A DNA stretch of 64,000 bases, taken from NCBI RefSeq assembly GCF_027943255.1, contig NC_072893.1, positions 127,285,784-127,349,783 of the forward strand, given 5' to 3'. The notes beneath the pieces are model-generated. The model was not told where the DNA came from, did not search any database, and was given only the letters and a program-made list of their open reading frames with translations. This document shows, in pieces, positions 45,501 to 54,640 of this stretch. Numbering within the stretch: position 1 is the stretch's first letter; every line of letters starts with the position of its first letter. The stretch is from Anastrepha obliqua. Taxonomy: Eukaryota; Arthropoda; Insecta; Diptera; Tephritidae. A program made the translations under genes and the position numbers.

Positions 45501-48388
45501 TTAACATAAAACAAGGCATAAAATACTGTTTATTTTTTCCAAATCAACACCAGGTTTTCGTTAAGGACACCATAGTGATGCGTTGGTTCAAACTGTTTGC
45601 CTGGATGTCACCACTACTCTTTCTGTTGGCCTATGGTTTGGCACGATTTTTTCACACTGACGATAATTTACAGTAAGTTTTTATAGTTTAGTATAGATGT
45701 TTGTGTTTGTGTGTGTCCTTTTTTATTATATTAGCTTGGGAAAAAGAAATCCATTATTTTTGCGTGAAATTCAAAACGTTATTTAAAATTTTTGGTTCAA
45801 ATAAGCGCCGTTTTGTTGTATAATTTGTTGCCGTTTCAAGGGAAGCTTCATAATGCCACACCCCCAAAGAAGTCTTGCTCAATATTGTCGGAAAACTCTA
45901 GTGTTCGATTTTCAAAATCTTCACTTGATACCAATTTCTCATCACTCAGGAACTTTTGCAATGAGTAAAAAAGATGGCAATCGCTTGGTGCCAGGTCTGG
46001 CCTATAAAGTGGTTGCATTAAAACTTCACAGTCAAGCTCCCGCAGTTTTTGGAGAGTCACTACTGGCGCGTGCGGTTTTCAGTTGTTCTCATGGAACACA
46101 ACACTTCTTCTGTTGACCAATTCTGGCCGTTTCTGGTCAACCGCTAGCTTCAAACGGTCCAATTGTTGACAGTAGAGATCTGAATTTAAAAGTAGTGTTT
46201 GGCCATACCGAAGCTAATCATAATAAATGATTGATTTCATGTCCCACCAAATACACAATAGAACCTTCCTTGCCGTTAGTCCTAGTTTGCCCACCATTTG
46301 AGCTGCTTCATCACACTTTGATCGCAATCGTTATCGCACAATATTATCGTATGTGACCCAATTCTCATGGCTCGCTTTCATTCCGTTTGGCCAAGGCTTC
46401 CCAGACGGAAATTTGATCCGTCATGACTTTTGTTGTTAATTGGTGTAGCACCCAAACAACGAGCTTCTTTGAGAAAATAATGCACTTCTGTTCCACAAAT
46501 TAATATGTATGTTTAGGTTAGAAAATTTCAATTCGATGTGCTCTATCACTTCTATTCACTAACCAACTTCTACTCTCACTTCCAGCTGTTGGATGGACGA
46601 CAGTTTCCTGCTCTGGATCTTATCTGTGCCCATCTGCGCATCGCTATTGGCAAGTTTCGGTAATAACAAATATTTTTCTAAGAAAATTTTCCCCCATCAA
46701 TTTATTAAGTACTGCATTTTTATTCGCAAACAAAAAAAACATCACCGTAAACTTCACAGTTTTCCTCGTCAACGTTTTACGGGTTATTGTGCGTAAATTA
46801 CATCCACAGTCAGCACAGCCAGCACCGTTGGCCATAAGGAAAGCCGTGCGGGCTACCATAATACTGGTAAGTCGAGAAAGAAAACAATTCAAAGTTAGTG
46901 GCAGATAACAGACACACACGCAAACGCAGACTCAGACAAAAGTTGAACAAAAAAAGACCAAATAGTAGAGAAAACAGTTAGTGCCAAAGAAAAAAAACTT
47001 AAAAAATGTGCTGGAAAGCAACTGTCACATGCATAAATGAAAAAAGTAAGCAATTCACTAAAAAAACTCAAGAAAATATTCAACTGACAAAAACGTTTGC
47101 CTTTGCATTTTTATGAATTTGATGTTGAAACTGTGAGTTCATGAGTGTCATTGCAATTTGTTATCAGCTGACTTTTAAATACAGTTCCAGCTTTAATTCA
47201 TGCCCAAGCTTATTTCTCGCATGCAGTCATATGCTATTTGATAAAATTTTTTACACTCATTCCATGAAACACACACCCTCCGGTACTTTGGACCGGTCAT
47301 GGAGTGACGAATCGTCACCTACTTGGAGTGTACCGGTAATTTCATGCCAATCTCTTCGCATGGTTTCGATATAAGTTTTTAGAATTTGTGTGTCCCAGGC
47401 AGTAGTCCATCGCCACTGCAGCATTACAATGAAGTTAGCAAAACACTTGCAGGGGGACAATTTCCACCTCTGAACTACACTTCGTTCATCTTCCGTTCTT
47501 CTGTCGTTGGCTGTTTATTTAGCTTACGTCCAGGTGAAATTGTTTCTGGATAATTCCTCGTGAAGGCTGTGGTGCCAGAATCCTTTGGCTCGTCCTTTGC
47601 GCCTGTAACCTTGAGGGTTCCACTCTAAGGGGACAGCTGATATTTTTTGCACTAGTTGTCTAAGAGTGTCAGAGAACAGTAGCTCTTAACGACGAAAAAT
47701 GCAACATAAATATGATTAAATTTAATGCATCTTTATTTTATTTATTATTCTTGTTTTCAATTTATTAATTACCTTTTTTCACTATTTGTGAAGTTAGTTT
47801 TTTTCGCCTTCCATTTGTCGCTTACCTTTTTTATTTGTACGAAAAGAAACAAATATGGGCTGTCAAGAGGTAGACGAAACATAATACAGCGAACACGATT
47901 GACTCCTAGTACATATTTTACTAACTACAATTAAATGCTATGGTGGCGATTGACTCCAGAATACGCGAAATTTTATTTACAAACGGCAAATTGCTAATGC
48001 GAATACTGGAGGGTACTCACAGTTTAACGGTTTCATTTTGCCTAACATTTTCTCTTTCTAATTCCTCTCAATCTCACTTTTTTCTCCCTCTTTCTCCCCT
48101 TCTCTTTCTTCACAGATCCCACTTTTTGGCCTGCAGCACTCTCTGCTACCCTATCGGCCAGATAGCGGCACTCCATTGGAACGTTTCTATCAAATACTTT
48201 CCGTGATCTTAGTGAGCCTACAAGGATTTGTCGTTTCGTTTCTCTTCTGCTTTGCCAATCATGATGTCACATTCGCCATACGCAGCCTATTGAATCGTTT
48301 AATGCCAGGATTGGTATCCCCACCACCACCGGGAACGCATACTGGACAAATGGCTACGACAACGCCAAGTCGTGAGTTGGGAGTGTAA
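33509..48388 (+). CDS. class B GPCR, calcitonin-receptor-like (hec / Dh31-R group)
   Basis: Peptide-hormone receptor of the secretin/calcitonin family; insect members bind calcitonin-like DH31 or are the orphan Hector, and couple mainly through Gs/cAMP. Exons: 33509-33641, 34163-34532, 38075-38165, 38479-38570, 38785-38911, 39130-39231, 45554-45672, 46586-46659, 46760-46866, 48116-48388. All have GT-AG sites and matching phases, 495 residues. The extracellular part has the six hormone-domain cysteines (YLNC, FCPL, YLCW, QYC, KTC, TNC), the Trp/Pro signature LCWPRTPAG and N-glycosylation sites. TM1 begins near GYAVSLISLML; TM3 contains NYFWMFCEGLHLHLVL; an ECL2 Cys is in HCWMDD. TM6-TM7 contain VRATIILIPLFGLQHSLLPY and SVILVSLQGFVVSFLFCFAN. 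ATG 33509 is the only suitable start I see, but MAFLFEPF is not a signal peptide, so an upstream exon may exist. Introns two and six are large (3.5 and 6.3 kb) and full of transposons. Receptor class is certain; the choice between hec and Dh31-R is not. Confidence 0.9.
35160..36510 (+). repeat. intronic GGCAAC repeats, interrupted by a MITE
   Basis: GATGGCAATCCTATTTAAAA near 35175, GTGGCAACTCTATTTAAAA near 35284, GACGGCAACACTACTTAAAA near 35406, GTGGCAACTCTATTTAAAA near 36256, GATGGCACCACTATTTAAAA near 36371 and GTGGCAACTCTATTTAAA near 36481. Spacing is about 110-120 bp, and the same motif builds the array at 1-1900. The MITE at 35451-36186 sits inside one unit. Confidence 0.75.
35451..36186. 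mobile_element. non-autonomous piggyBac-like MITE (TTAA-flanked)
   Basis: TTAA at 35447-35450 and 36187-36190 flanks inverted ends GGGGTAACACCACTGTAG and, read from the right, GGGGTAACACCACTCTAC. Length 736 bp, no transposase; the 60-codon minus frame at 35951-36133 is unremarkable. It lies in the second intron of the receptor gene. Confidence 0.9.
36775..36985 (+). repeat. dispersed repeat, copy 3
   Basis: Contains GCCCAGGCTTGAAACAGGCT, TATGGCTATGAAACACCAAG, GCGGTCGCTCCCCGATAG, CAATGGCAAAGCTCCGAGTG and TATTTCTGCCATGAAAAG. It extends copies 1 and 2 further upstream, so the element is at least 300 bp long. It is in the receptor's second intron. Confidence 0.65.
39585..40560. repeat. degenerate intronic satellite of ATTCGATAAATTATCGAAA units
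   Basis: ATTCGATAAATT and its complement AATTATCGAA recur roughly every 35-80 bp, with shared spacers (TTTCACATTATTCGATAA, TTGCTCGGA, CTCATCATTCGATAAA). The units are self-complementary around the central half-sites. The array is old and diverged and lies in intron 6 of the receptor gene. ACTATCGATAAC at 41106 is a nearby DRE-like (TATCGATA) match. Confidence 0.7.
40830..42580. other. intronic sequence with possible decayed TE coding
   Basis: Minus frames 41016-40828 (RPPGRSSKRWQD) and 41860-41594 (basic, 88 codons) hint at transposon-derived protein; the first resembles the tail of some LINE ORFs, the second is unrecognised. Neither is long enough for a firm call. Confidence 0.3.
42590..45153 (-). 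mobile_element. 2.56-kb DNA transposon, 8-bp target duplication, superfamily unclear
   Basis: Ends TAGGGTGTCCC (42590) and, inward from the right, TAAGGTGTCCC (to 45153) are TIRs. Both are followed by a second inverted pair CGCACACCCT (42639; complement near 45109). ATGTAGAA lies directly outside each end (42582-42589, 45154-45161), an 8-bp target duplication as in hAT- or P-like elements. The minus strand carries one long transposase-like gene. The element sits antisense in intron 6 of the receptor gene. Confidence 0.8.
42857..44917 (-). pseudogene. transposase-like protein of a widespread arthropod family, recently broken
   Basis: Read on the minus strand from MSVELRSSKKEIFLI (44917): IREVNLSVNESANLTIRE, then after a disruption TPKLVAALDRCQL (44500). 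A frameshift near 44300 switches to GNWDGKLLPALDSRKSKEER, VPKLDSSTGRGQADAV and LCCDTTASNIG. The long frame follows: CRHHVYELVLKGVF, DDYRELIELSIIFLGG, MHQARWMARAIYSLK, HLWYLTDEVSILALFDDD. The C-terminus NDTAERAVKLMQDF and QKQFLLRCVQEHRQVYPDC ends at the stop 42857-42859. I recall near-identical multi-copy 'uncharacterized' proteins in many arthropods. Lesions seen: a stop at 44149-44151 where relatives have Trp, one frameshift near 44300, disruption near 44530-44650, and a gap near 43070-43240. The DTTASN Asp and DDD/HHxxE-like acids are candidate catalytic residues, by inference. Confidence 0.75.
45731..46480 (-). pseudogene. mariner remnant, C-terminal half, in receptor intron 7
   Basis: The left TIR TTAGCTTGGGAAAAAGAAAT follows TA at 45729-45730 and matches the copy at 18251. 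The minus strand reads SVWEALAKRNESEPWELGHI (near 46380), then SDLYCQQLDRLKLAV (near 46160), and the frame 46060-45848 LMQPLYRPDLAPSDCHLFYS. These are core and third-Asp motifs of a cecropia/mellifera-type DD34D mariner. Stops and frameshifts are numerous. No right TIR was found before the next exon at 46586. Confidence 0.8.
47510..47628 (-). pseudogene. LINE ORF2 tail fragment in receptor intron 9
   Basis: The minus strand reads RWNPQGYRRKGRAKGFWHHS followed by LHEELSRNNFTWT, matching the extreme C-terminus of RTE-like or related LINE polyproteins (WxPxGxRxRGRPxxxWxxSL). Too short for a firm clade assignment. Confidence 0.5.
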
Positions 48389-48760
48389 GTTTCACCAGGT
48401 GATATGGCAGTGCCAGGAGAAGAAAAGTGGAAGAAAGCAAAGGAAAGAATAAATGAAGAGAAGGCTGAAAAGGAAGTTACAAGGATGCTTCAAGAGCAAA
48501 CAGGTGGAAGAAAGCAAATGAAAGTGTGGAAGAATAAAGTATGAAAAGAAGGAGGGAAAGTTGAGAATGCACTGAGAATAGTGCTTAACAACCGGCTGCT
48601 GTAGAAGTAGAAGCAGGAGAAGACAGAGCAGCATTCAGCTCTGTCAAGTAGAAGGCGGAAAGTATGTGGAAGGCACACATACATGTACACTTGTGCTTAC
48701 ATAATTAAGACACTTTATCTTTTTGAATTATTTGTAATACAAAAATGTGTTTCATTGTGC

Positions 48761-48766
48761 AATAAA
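48761..48766 (+). terminator. candidate polyadenylation signal for the short receptor form
   Basis: AATAAA lies 373 bp after the read-through stop at 48386-48388, preceded by TGTGTTTCATTGTG and followed by ACATTGTATACG. Candidate only: AATAAA is frequent in AT-rich DNA. Confidence 0.35.
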
Positions 48767-48788
48767 AACATTGTATACGAAAAAAAAT

Positions 48789-49825
48789 TCTGAAAAATCG
48801 GCGTAATTTTTGAGCGACTACAAATTCAAACTTCATTATACTAAAATTAAATGGGCTGTAAAACTGCATACCCAGAAGTTCTCTAGAGATTCTGAATAAA
48901 AGTTGAAGACCTTGTGATATTTTCTCAATTTTTGTGAATTTCGTATACAGTTTGGAACTTTTATTTACGGGGTTTTTATTTTAGAATGAATTAAATTTTC
49001 ATAAAAAATATATAAGAACAAAATTTATAAAAAAAAGAAATATTAAAAAAAAATTATCATGAAAAATATTTATTGTAAGAAGATAAAGTGACCTAATCAC
49101 ATAAGCGCAAGTGCATACGTACATACATACATAAACAAAAGTAGAAGGAAAAATTTAGTCTTTGTATATTGACAGTCATGGACCCAAAGCCCCAGCTACA
49201 CATTTATGAATTTGTACTCCGTAGGTAATTTTTTGATAAAGAAGCATTTTTTTTTTTCACTTATTTTAATTTTTTTTTAAATGCCATACATCTTAGTTCA
49301 TTTTTTTGCGATTTTTTTGCCTACTATTACGATTTAGCTTTCAAAGTATATTCACAGTACTTAGAATCTCATTCCTGTATGGAGATGTAGACATACAAGC
49401 ATACGTATGTATATAAATATGTATATGTTCTCATATGTAAAAAATATTATATGTAGATAAAATAAAAGAAACACTCTGTATCCATATGTAAATGCAAATA
49501 AAAAATATTTTCTGTGAAACAGACATTTTTTAGTGATGTAATCCTTTTTATTACTAAAGGTGGGTATGTTTTAGAATCATACTTCTTCATTGACTTATTC
49601 CTTTAATCACTCAGTTAATTTTAATATATTTCATTACATATCCTGCACAACTCTAAGAGCATCATTTACGGTCATTAGCAGCGTCCTTGATCATATTTTC
49701 TATGGGTCTGTTTCTCTACTAAGCAAATTACAAGGCAAATTGTCAAGCATATTGCAGCACTGTTTGGAAAACTTGTAACCGAAAGCAACAGTTTGAAAGT
49801 CACTGCAGTGGGCTTTGCTGTACGG
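48789..49825. other. noncoding AT-rich DNA, nothing recognised
   Basis: T/A homopolymer runs and ATACATACATA/ATATGTATA stretches near 49120 and 49400-49470. No gene or transposon end identified. Confidence 0.45.
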
Positions 49826-49827
49826 CG

Positions 49828-50150
49828 AAAGAGGTCGCCTCTATTATGTTTCCTTTTAATAGGCCTCTTCTATTCGCCAATTCCCCGTTCGCTCTCTCTA
49901 TGCTCGATTAACTTAATGAAAAAATTGCATGCGAAAGCAACTACAAAGTTATCGAGCAAGATTCGCCGCTACCGTGTGTGGTTGTACCCCATTAGACTGG
50001 TATAACGCACTGCCTTATAAACACATGTTATTTAAGGCAGCTATATTCCCGCGTTTCCAATATATGTTCATTTATACCAGTTGCTTCATCTATTCGCCAC
50101 TTGCTAAAGCTTGGCGAAAAGAAGAGGCCTTTATTAGGCGAGTAACCGAT
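49828..50150. repeat. probable small inverted-repeat (MITE-like) element
   Basis: AATAGGCCTCTTCTATTCGC near 49858 is inverted relative to GCGAAAAGAAGAGGCC near 50114-50129. A second GAGGTCGCCTCTATT hairpin lies near 49830. Boundaries and target duplication were not established. Confidence 0.35.
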
Positions 50151-50289
50151 CGTCAGTAGTAACCGTAGTAACCGATCGTCATCCTCTAAATAATATAACG
50201 GTAGGCCCAGAAAACATGGCTTTTCGACGGGTTTGGTCCACAGGGAGAGGGGTTAGTATCGTGCAGAGTTCCTTTAGATGTTGAACATA

Positions 50290-50649
50290 CAGGGTTGGCC
50301 ATATTAAACTGACCCATTGAGTAACCCTATAACTTTTTACTGTAATTTGAAATCTAAGGTTTACGTCAACAAGCCAAAGACACTAGGCGCACTTAAGGCC
50401 AATATCCGACGGGAAATAGCCGCCATATCGGCCGAGACGCTGACCAAAACTATGGAAAACGCCGAAAAACGGGCACATTACGCTATACGAGCTAAGGGCG
50501 ACCACTTGCGCGATATCATATTCAAAAAGTGATGTAAACGAATCTCCTTGAACTAAATTAAATGTTTTTCACAATGAAACACAAAAAAATGTTTCTTTTT
50601 CCATATTTTTTTAATAATCACATGGGTCAGTTTAATATGGCCAACCCTG
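50290..50649 (+). mobile_element. mini-mariner with perfect 28-bp TIRs
   Basis: CAGGGTTGGCCATATTAAAC... at 50290-50317 is repeated perfectly in inverted orientation at 50622-50649; TA flanks at 50288-50289 and 50650-50651. The 360-bp interior holds only the transposase C-terminus, frame to 50532: LKSKVYVNKPKTLGALK, NIRREIAAISAETLTKTMEN, GDHLRDIIFKK, as in mariners of the xPLDFFLWG type. The catalytic domain was deleted, so any mobility needs an enzyme from elsewhere. The identical ends suggest a young element. Confidence 0.9.
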
Positions 50650-50660
50650 TACATATCCAA

Positions 50661-50830
50661 ATACGTGCTAAGGGCGACCACTTGCGCGATATCATATTCA
50701 AAAAGTGATGTAAACGAATCTCCTTGAACTAAATTAAATGTTTTTCACAATGAAACACAAAAAAATGTTTCTTTTTCCATATTTTTTTAATAATCACATG
50801 GGTCAGTTTAATATGGCCAACCCTGTACAT
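50661..50830 (+). repeat. tandem duplicate of the right half of the mini-mariner
   Basis: The stretch from GCTAAGGGCGACCACTTGCG through the right TIR is an essentially perfect copy of 50485-50654, offset 176 bp and joined by a short ATCCA-type filler. Only one TIR is duplicated, pointing to aberrant repair or slippage rather than a second insertion. Confidence 0.9.
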
Positions 50831-50879
50831 TGAGTAGGTCGTGGTCACTTCTGTTTAACCTGCTACAATATCCACACCA

Positions 50880-51700
50880 CAATTCAGCCAAAGTTACGTA
50901 AGTCTCACGAAGCAGCTGAAGCTCTTCGTATGTAATGGGTGGTTGGACTACGGTGAGTTTAGGAAGGTGTTCAAATGCTTCCGATGAATGGCGTTTAATG
51001 TCTGTCTGTAGAAGTAATGTTTGGTCCTCCAGTCCTCGTGAGTATAGTCGAAGAGATGTCTTCTTGCGCTCCTGGGAGATGGCTCAGCCTATAGGAAGTG
51101 CCTGCAGAGGTGATTCCTGAAGCCATAAAGTGGCATCCCATGGCAGTCCTGATGGTAGTATTCTAACAGCTCTTTGTCCACTGTGAGTCAGTAGTGCCAG
51201 ATAACCAGATGGGCGCAGCGTAACTTAGAACCGACTCACCAATTGCTTTAAATGTCACCAGCAACATTTTGTTCTTTGTTCCAAATGCTACCAGCTAGCG
51301 ATATGAGTACTTTGTTGCGGTTTTGGACTTTAGTGACAATTCCGATAGTAAGCGCCGAGAAGCAGAGCAAACTATCGAAGGTGACACTCAAAATTGTGGC
51401 GTTGTTAATGGTCCGTGTGGGTGTGTCATCGGCTTTTACTCTTAACTGCGGTTTAACCTCTTTCATTCAGGTGGTAAACAGGGTCGCCGTGCATGTAGTG
51501 GAGGGAAGCTGGAGATTCCTTGTAATGAAAAAGCGAGAAAGTCTGACGAGATAAACGTTCACTTTGGCCCAACGCTATTATCGAACAATCGCCAGCATTG
51601 GAGACCAGTAAAACTCCTCTCGGGTTCGGAAAATTGGAAAATCTTCGAAATATATATGATGAAAAGAAAGGGGAAAGGACACCATCCGATGGCACTCCCG
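50880..51700 (-). pseudogene. Jockey-like LINE reverse transcriptase fragment
   Basis: The minus strand reads VPSDGVLSPFF (RT motif PQGGVLSP, near 51680), then LLVSNAGDCSII (RT catalytic YADD box, near 51600), then MKEVKPQLRVKADDTPTRT and LSVTFDSLLCFSALTIGIVT (to 51248). It continues SVLSYAAPIWLSGTTDSQW (near 51210) and a decayed tail to about 50880. These are consecutive blocks of a Jockey-clade RT and thumb. The YADD box reads NAGD, so the catalytic aspartate pair is broken; stops and frameshifts abound. Confidence 0.8.
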
Positions 51701-52103
51701 AATTTATCCTCCATCATTCTTTACATAATAGAATAGACGCAACTTGCACCTCTGATCCGTAAAAGCTTAGATTTCTTATTTTTCTTGCATTTCTGCCAAA
51801 AATAAAAATGTATTTCGTTTATTGACTCAACGCATTTTTAGTTTTACCGTCGCTTGTGCGCCCGGTAGCAAATGTTTGCAGTAAACTAATTGTTTTCGAT
51901 CGGGTGGATGTATTCAGTAGCAGGATTAGTGGCTATGAAAAATAATCTTACCCGCACACTTTATGCCAGCTCTATGTGCCGAATGGATACAAAAGCTCCG
52001 GCTCTAAAAGTATTCGATGCGGTACCAGCTGATGGTAGCAGAAGAAGAGGCTAAAGCTGTCAAGCAAACCTTGAAATCTATCATCAACGGGTGTAGCCTT
52101 CAG

Positions 52104-52354
52104 TTATGGTGAAAAACGAAATTGAGCTAGTCACTTCGGCTGTCACGCCATTGGGTAGTCGGCAGCAAAATTCTACCCGCTTATTTCACGCCTATTCACA
52201 CGCTCGTGCAATCAGTCGTTGTTCATGGCAATGGCAACGAAGCAACACAAGCATAGGTGGCCGTAAATCACCAACACAATCTCAGTTTTTTCGTAGACAA
52301 ACCGCTGTTATCACCCCAGTTACGTCAGAGATTTTTGCTGGCCATCTGGTTTAG
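52104..52354 (+). CDS. possible alternative last coding exon of the GPCR
   Basis: A plus frame from acceptor CCTTCAG (ending 52103) to the TAG at 52352-52354 encodes 83 codons rich in Ser, Thr and Arg: NEIELVTSAVTPLGSRQQN, CSWQWQRSNTSIGGRKSPT, FRRQTAVITPVTSEIFAG. An in-frame TAG at 52094-52096 bounds it upstream. In the receptor's tenth exon a consensus donor GTGAGT begins at 48372. Splicing 48371 to 52104 leaves one nucleotide plus two, a phase match, and replaces the short tail RELGV with this longer cytoplasmic tail (573-residue product). The codon choice looks more coding-like than its surroundings. No transcript evidence. Confidence 0.5.
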
Positions 52355-53800
52355 TGGGCATGAGAAATTTAGCAAAATGTAAAATATTTTCAAAATTATT
52401 TCCACTCCCACTTCCGCCTAGTTTTATGCTCCTGTACAGATAATGAAAATTAGTCTCTATCCCAGCCGGATCTCACTTATTTCTCTTTTCCATAGAATAC
52501 AGAAACACATTTTTCATTTTATAGTTTTTTTATTATTTTTTTTTTTGTTTTGTATTTATGAAAGAGCAAAAGATTGTAGAACAAAACTAATACATAAAAT
52601 ACAAATACATAATAATTATACATTCATATAATTCATATATATATATATAGTAAAATTGTTAATAATTTATATGTAATCATATATATATATAAGTGTATAT
52701 ATATATTTCATGTTCTTCATTGGTTGCATTCGAGTGAAGTTTTTTGTTGATTTCTTTACTTGTTTGCTTCCTTTTTCTCTTGCAATTGTATATAGGTAAG
52801 TATTTATGTGTATAAGTGTGTATATGTGTTTGTATATTTTTGTTTGTATGCGCATATATGTACTTATGCATATGTGTGTGTAAGTGTTTTATATTTATGC
52901 GTTTATGTTGCTCACAACTTTTCTTTGTTCGTGTAAGTGATTTTCGGCGATTGGTCACTCACGAAGAGCGCATTCTGTTGAATATAGGGAGATTGAGAAA
53001 TAGAAGGAGAAGAAGAGATAGCGAGAAAATGAAAGAGAGAAAGAAAAAGCAAGTGAAGTCCTAGAAGTGAGTTAGCTGAATAGTTTAAAAAAAGTGCAGT
53101 CCATATTCGTCCTCCATCGCTGTCACGATTTCCACTAACAGCCGCCACTTCTCAGCCAACAAGCTCCCTGCAGGGCTCATTTCTCGCCATCAACTTAGTT
53201 TTAAACTATTCATGCTTGCTTCTACTCTCTGTTCCCACTTTTTAATAACTCTTGCTTTACTCTCTGTTCCCACTTTTTAATAACTCTTGCTCTACTCTCA
53301 CACTTTCCACTTCCGCCACTGTCTATTTACTCACGATCGTTTTCTCTTTTCTTCTCTCGCCATCACTCGCTTCTCTTTTTTTCGTCCAACAGCCGCAAGC
53401 TCGCTTTGTGTGTGTTAGTTAGTTTATATTGCTTTTTTAGCTTCTTGCGTGTATATGTAGCTTCGTTTATTGCAATGACTGATGCTGCTTACAGTCTCCC
53501 ATCTGCCTCTCAATCGTGTAATGCATTCACATTTTCCATGCTCCTCCTCTCTCATCATTACTATTTGTTTTTGTTATCTTTTCCTTTTGTTTTTTTTTTT
53601 TGCTTTGCTTTGAGTCCACATTTATATTATTATTTCTTTAACAAATATCCATATGATTACTTTCCATTATTTGCATTATTTATGTTTTAGTTTTGTTGTT
53701 ATTCATATTTGTGACTTACTGATGCGTTAGGTAGTTTCTTTGTTCTTTCCTCTATTACATTTTCAGATTTTAGTATGGCGCTGGAGCAAGACGGTTTGCT
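52355..53800. other. noncoding, low-complexity rich
   Basis: Contains a (TA)n tract near 52635-52705, GTATATGTG/TGTATATT runs to 52900, a purine-rich GAGAAAGAGAGAAAG patch near 52990-53050 and pyrimidine-rich DNA thereafter. The open frames here follow base composition. Confidence 0.5.
53224..53293 (+). repeat. 35-bp perfect tandem duplication
   Basis: TCTCTGTTCCCACTTTTTAA and the following TAACTCTTGCT repeat at 53226 and 53261 with no difference in the core. Confidence 0.9.
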
Positions 53801-53809
53801 TATATAAGT

Positions 53810-54640
53810 ATGTAATAACTAGAAATATAATTACGAAGTAATGCAGTAAGTAATTGTAATTGTAATTACGGTTACACAAATACTCAAATACAAGTGATAC
53901 ATTAAAACTAATATGATATTAATACATAAGTGTGCGTGTGGTTAGTAAATAATAGCATTACAAAGTAATCGAAAGTAATGCAAGCGCATTACCATTACCG
54001 TCTAGTAGCCTTACAATAATTATAAGTTAATTGAGCGTTTCACATGCACGCTGGCAGCATTCGTACGTGCAACGACGTCACGCAATGTAATGCAATGCAC
54101 AGTAATTGGTAATTGGTGTAATGCCAGTTGGTAATGCATGTATTTCGTAGCATTTTTTTGTTGTTTAATTAAGACTTAAAAGTGCTAAATAAGCATATTC
54201 GTAGTACTTGGTTCGAATTTAATGAATACAATTACAATACGCACTTATTGTAGTTACAAACAATTTTCAATTAATCAATTATAGTTAAAGTATATTTTGT
54301 TTAGTAATGAATTACAATTAAGTATAAGTATGAATGGTTTTTTTGTTTTTGTTTTCTTTTTCAATATATGAGCATACATGCTTAAAACACAAACAGTTAA
54401 TAACTAGTACATGTATTTATTAATATTTTTAGCATAAATAATTAGTTAGGTAATCGTTAAGGTAATTACTTAAGAAATAAGTGGTAATTAAAGTAAGCTT
54501 TGAATTTATTTTAGCATAACTTGTGGCGGCTAAACGCCTGACATACAACTGATTTAACTATTTGGTAATTGGTATGGTAATTCAAGTAATTAATTGGTAA
54601 TTAATTAGTAAGTTATAAGTAATCGCGTGCAGACTTAAGC
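53810..54640 (+). repeat. GTAAT/TAATTG-rich block
   Basis: Dense irregular repeats of GTAATTG, TAATTAC, GTAATGCA and TTGGTAATT (e.g. 53828-53870, 53950-54000, 54080-54140, 54470-54620). They do not form a fixed-period tandem array. The TAAT cores match generic homeodomain sites, but AT-rich drift is an equally good explanation. Confidence 0.5.

Noticed and set aside
47257..47460. 67-codon minus frame next to the LINE tail
   Set aside because: Does not continue the LINE reading and has no recognisable content.
48385..48390. GTAAGT overlapping the receptor stop codon as the splice donor to 52104
   Set aside because: It leaves two nucleotides, which puts the 52104 exon out of frame with an early stop; the GTGAGT at 48372 fits instead.
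49929..50159. 76-codon plus frame before the mini-mariner
   Set aside because: Lies within the inverted-repeat element and shows no known domain.
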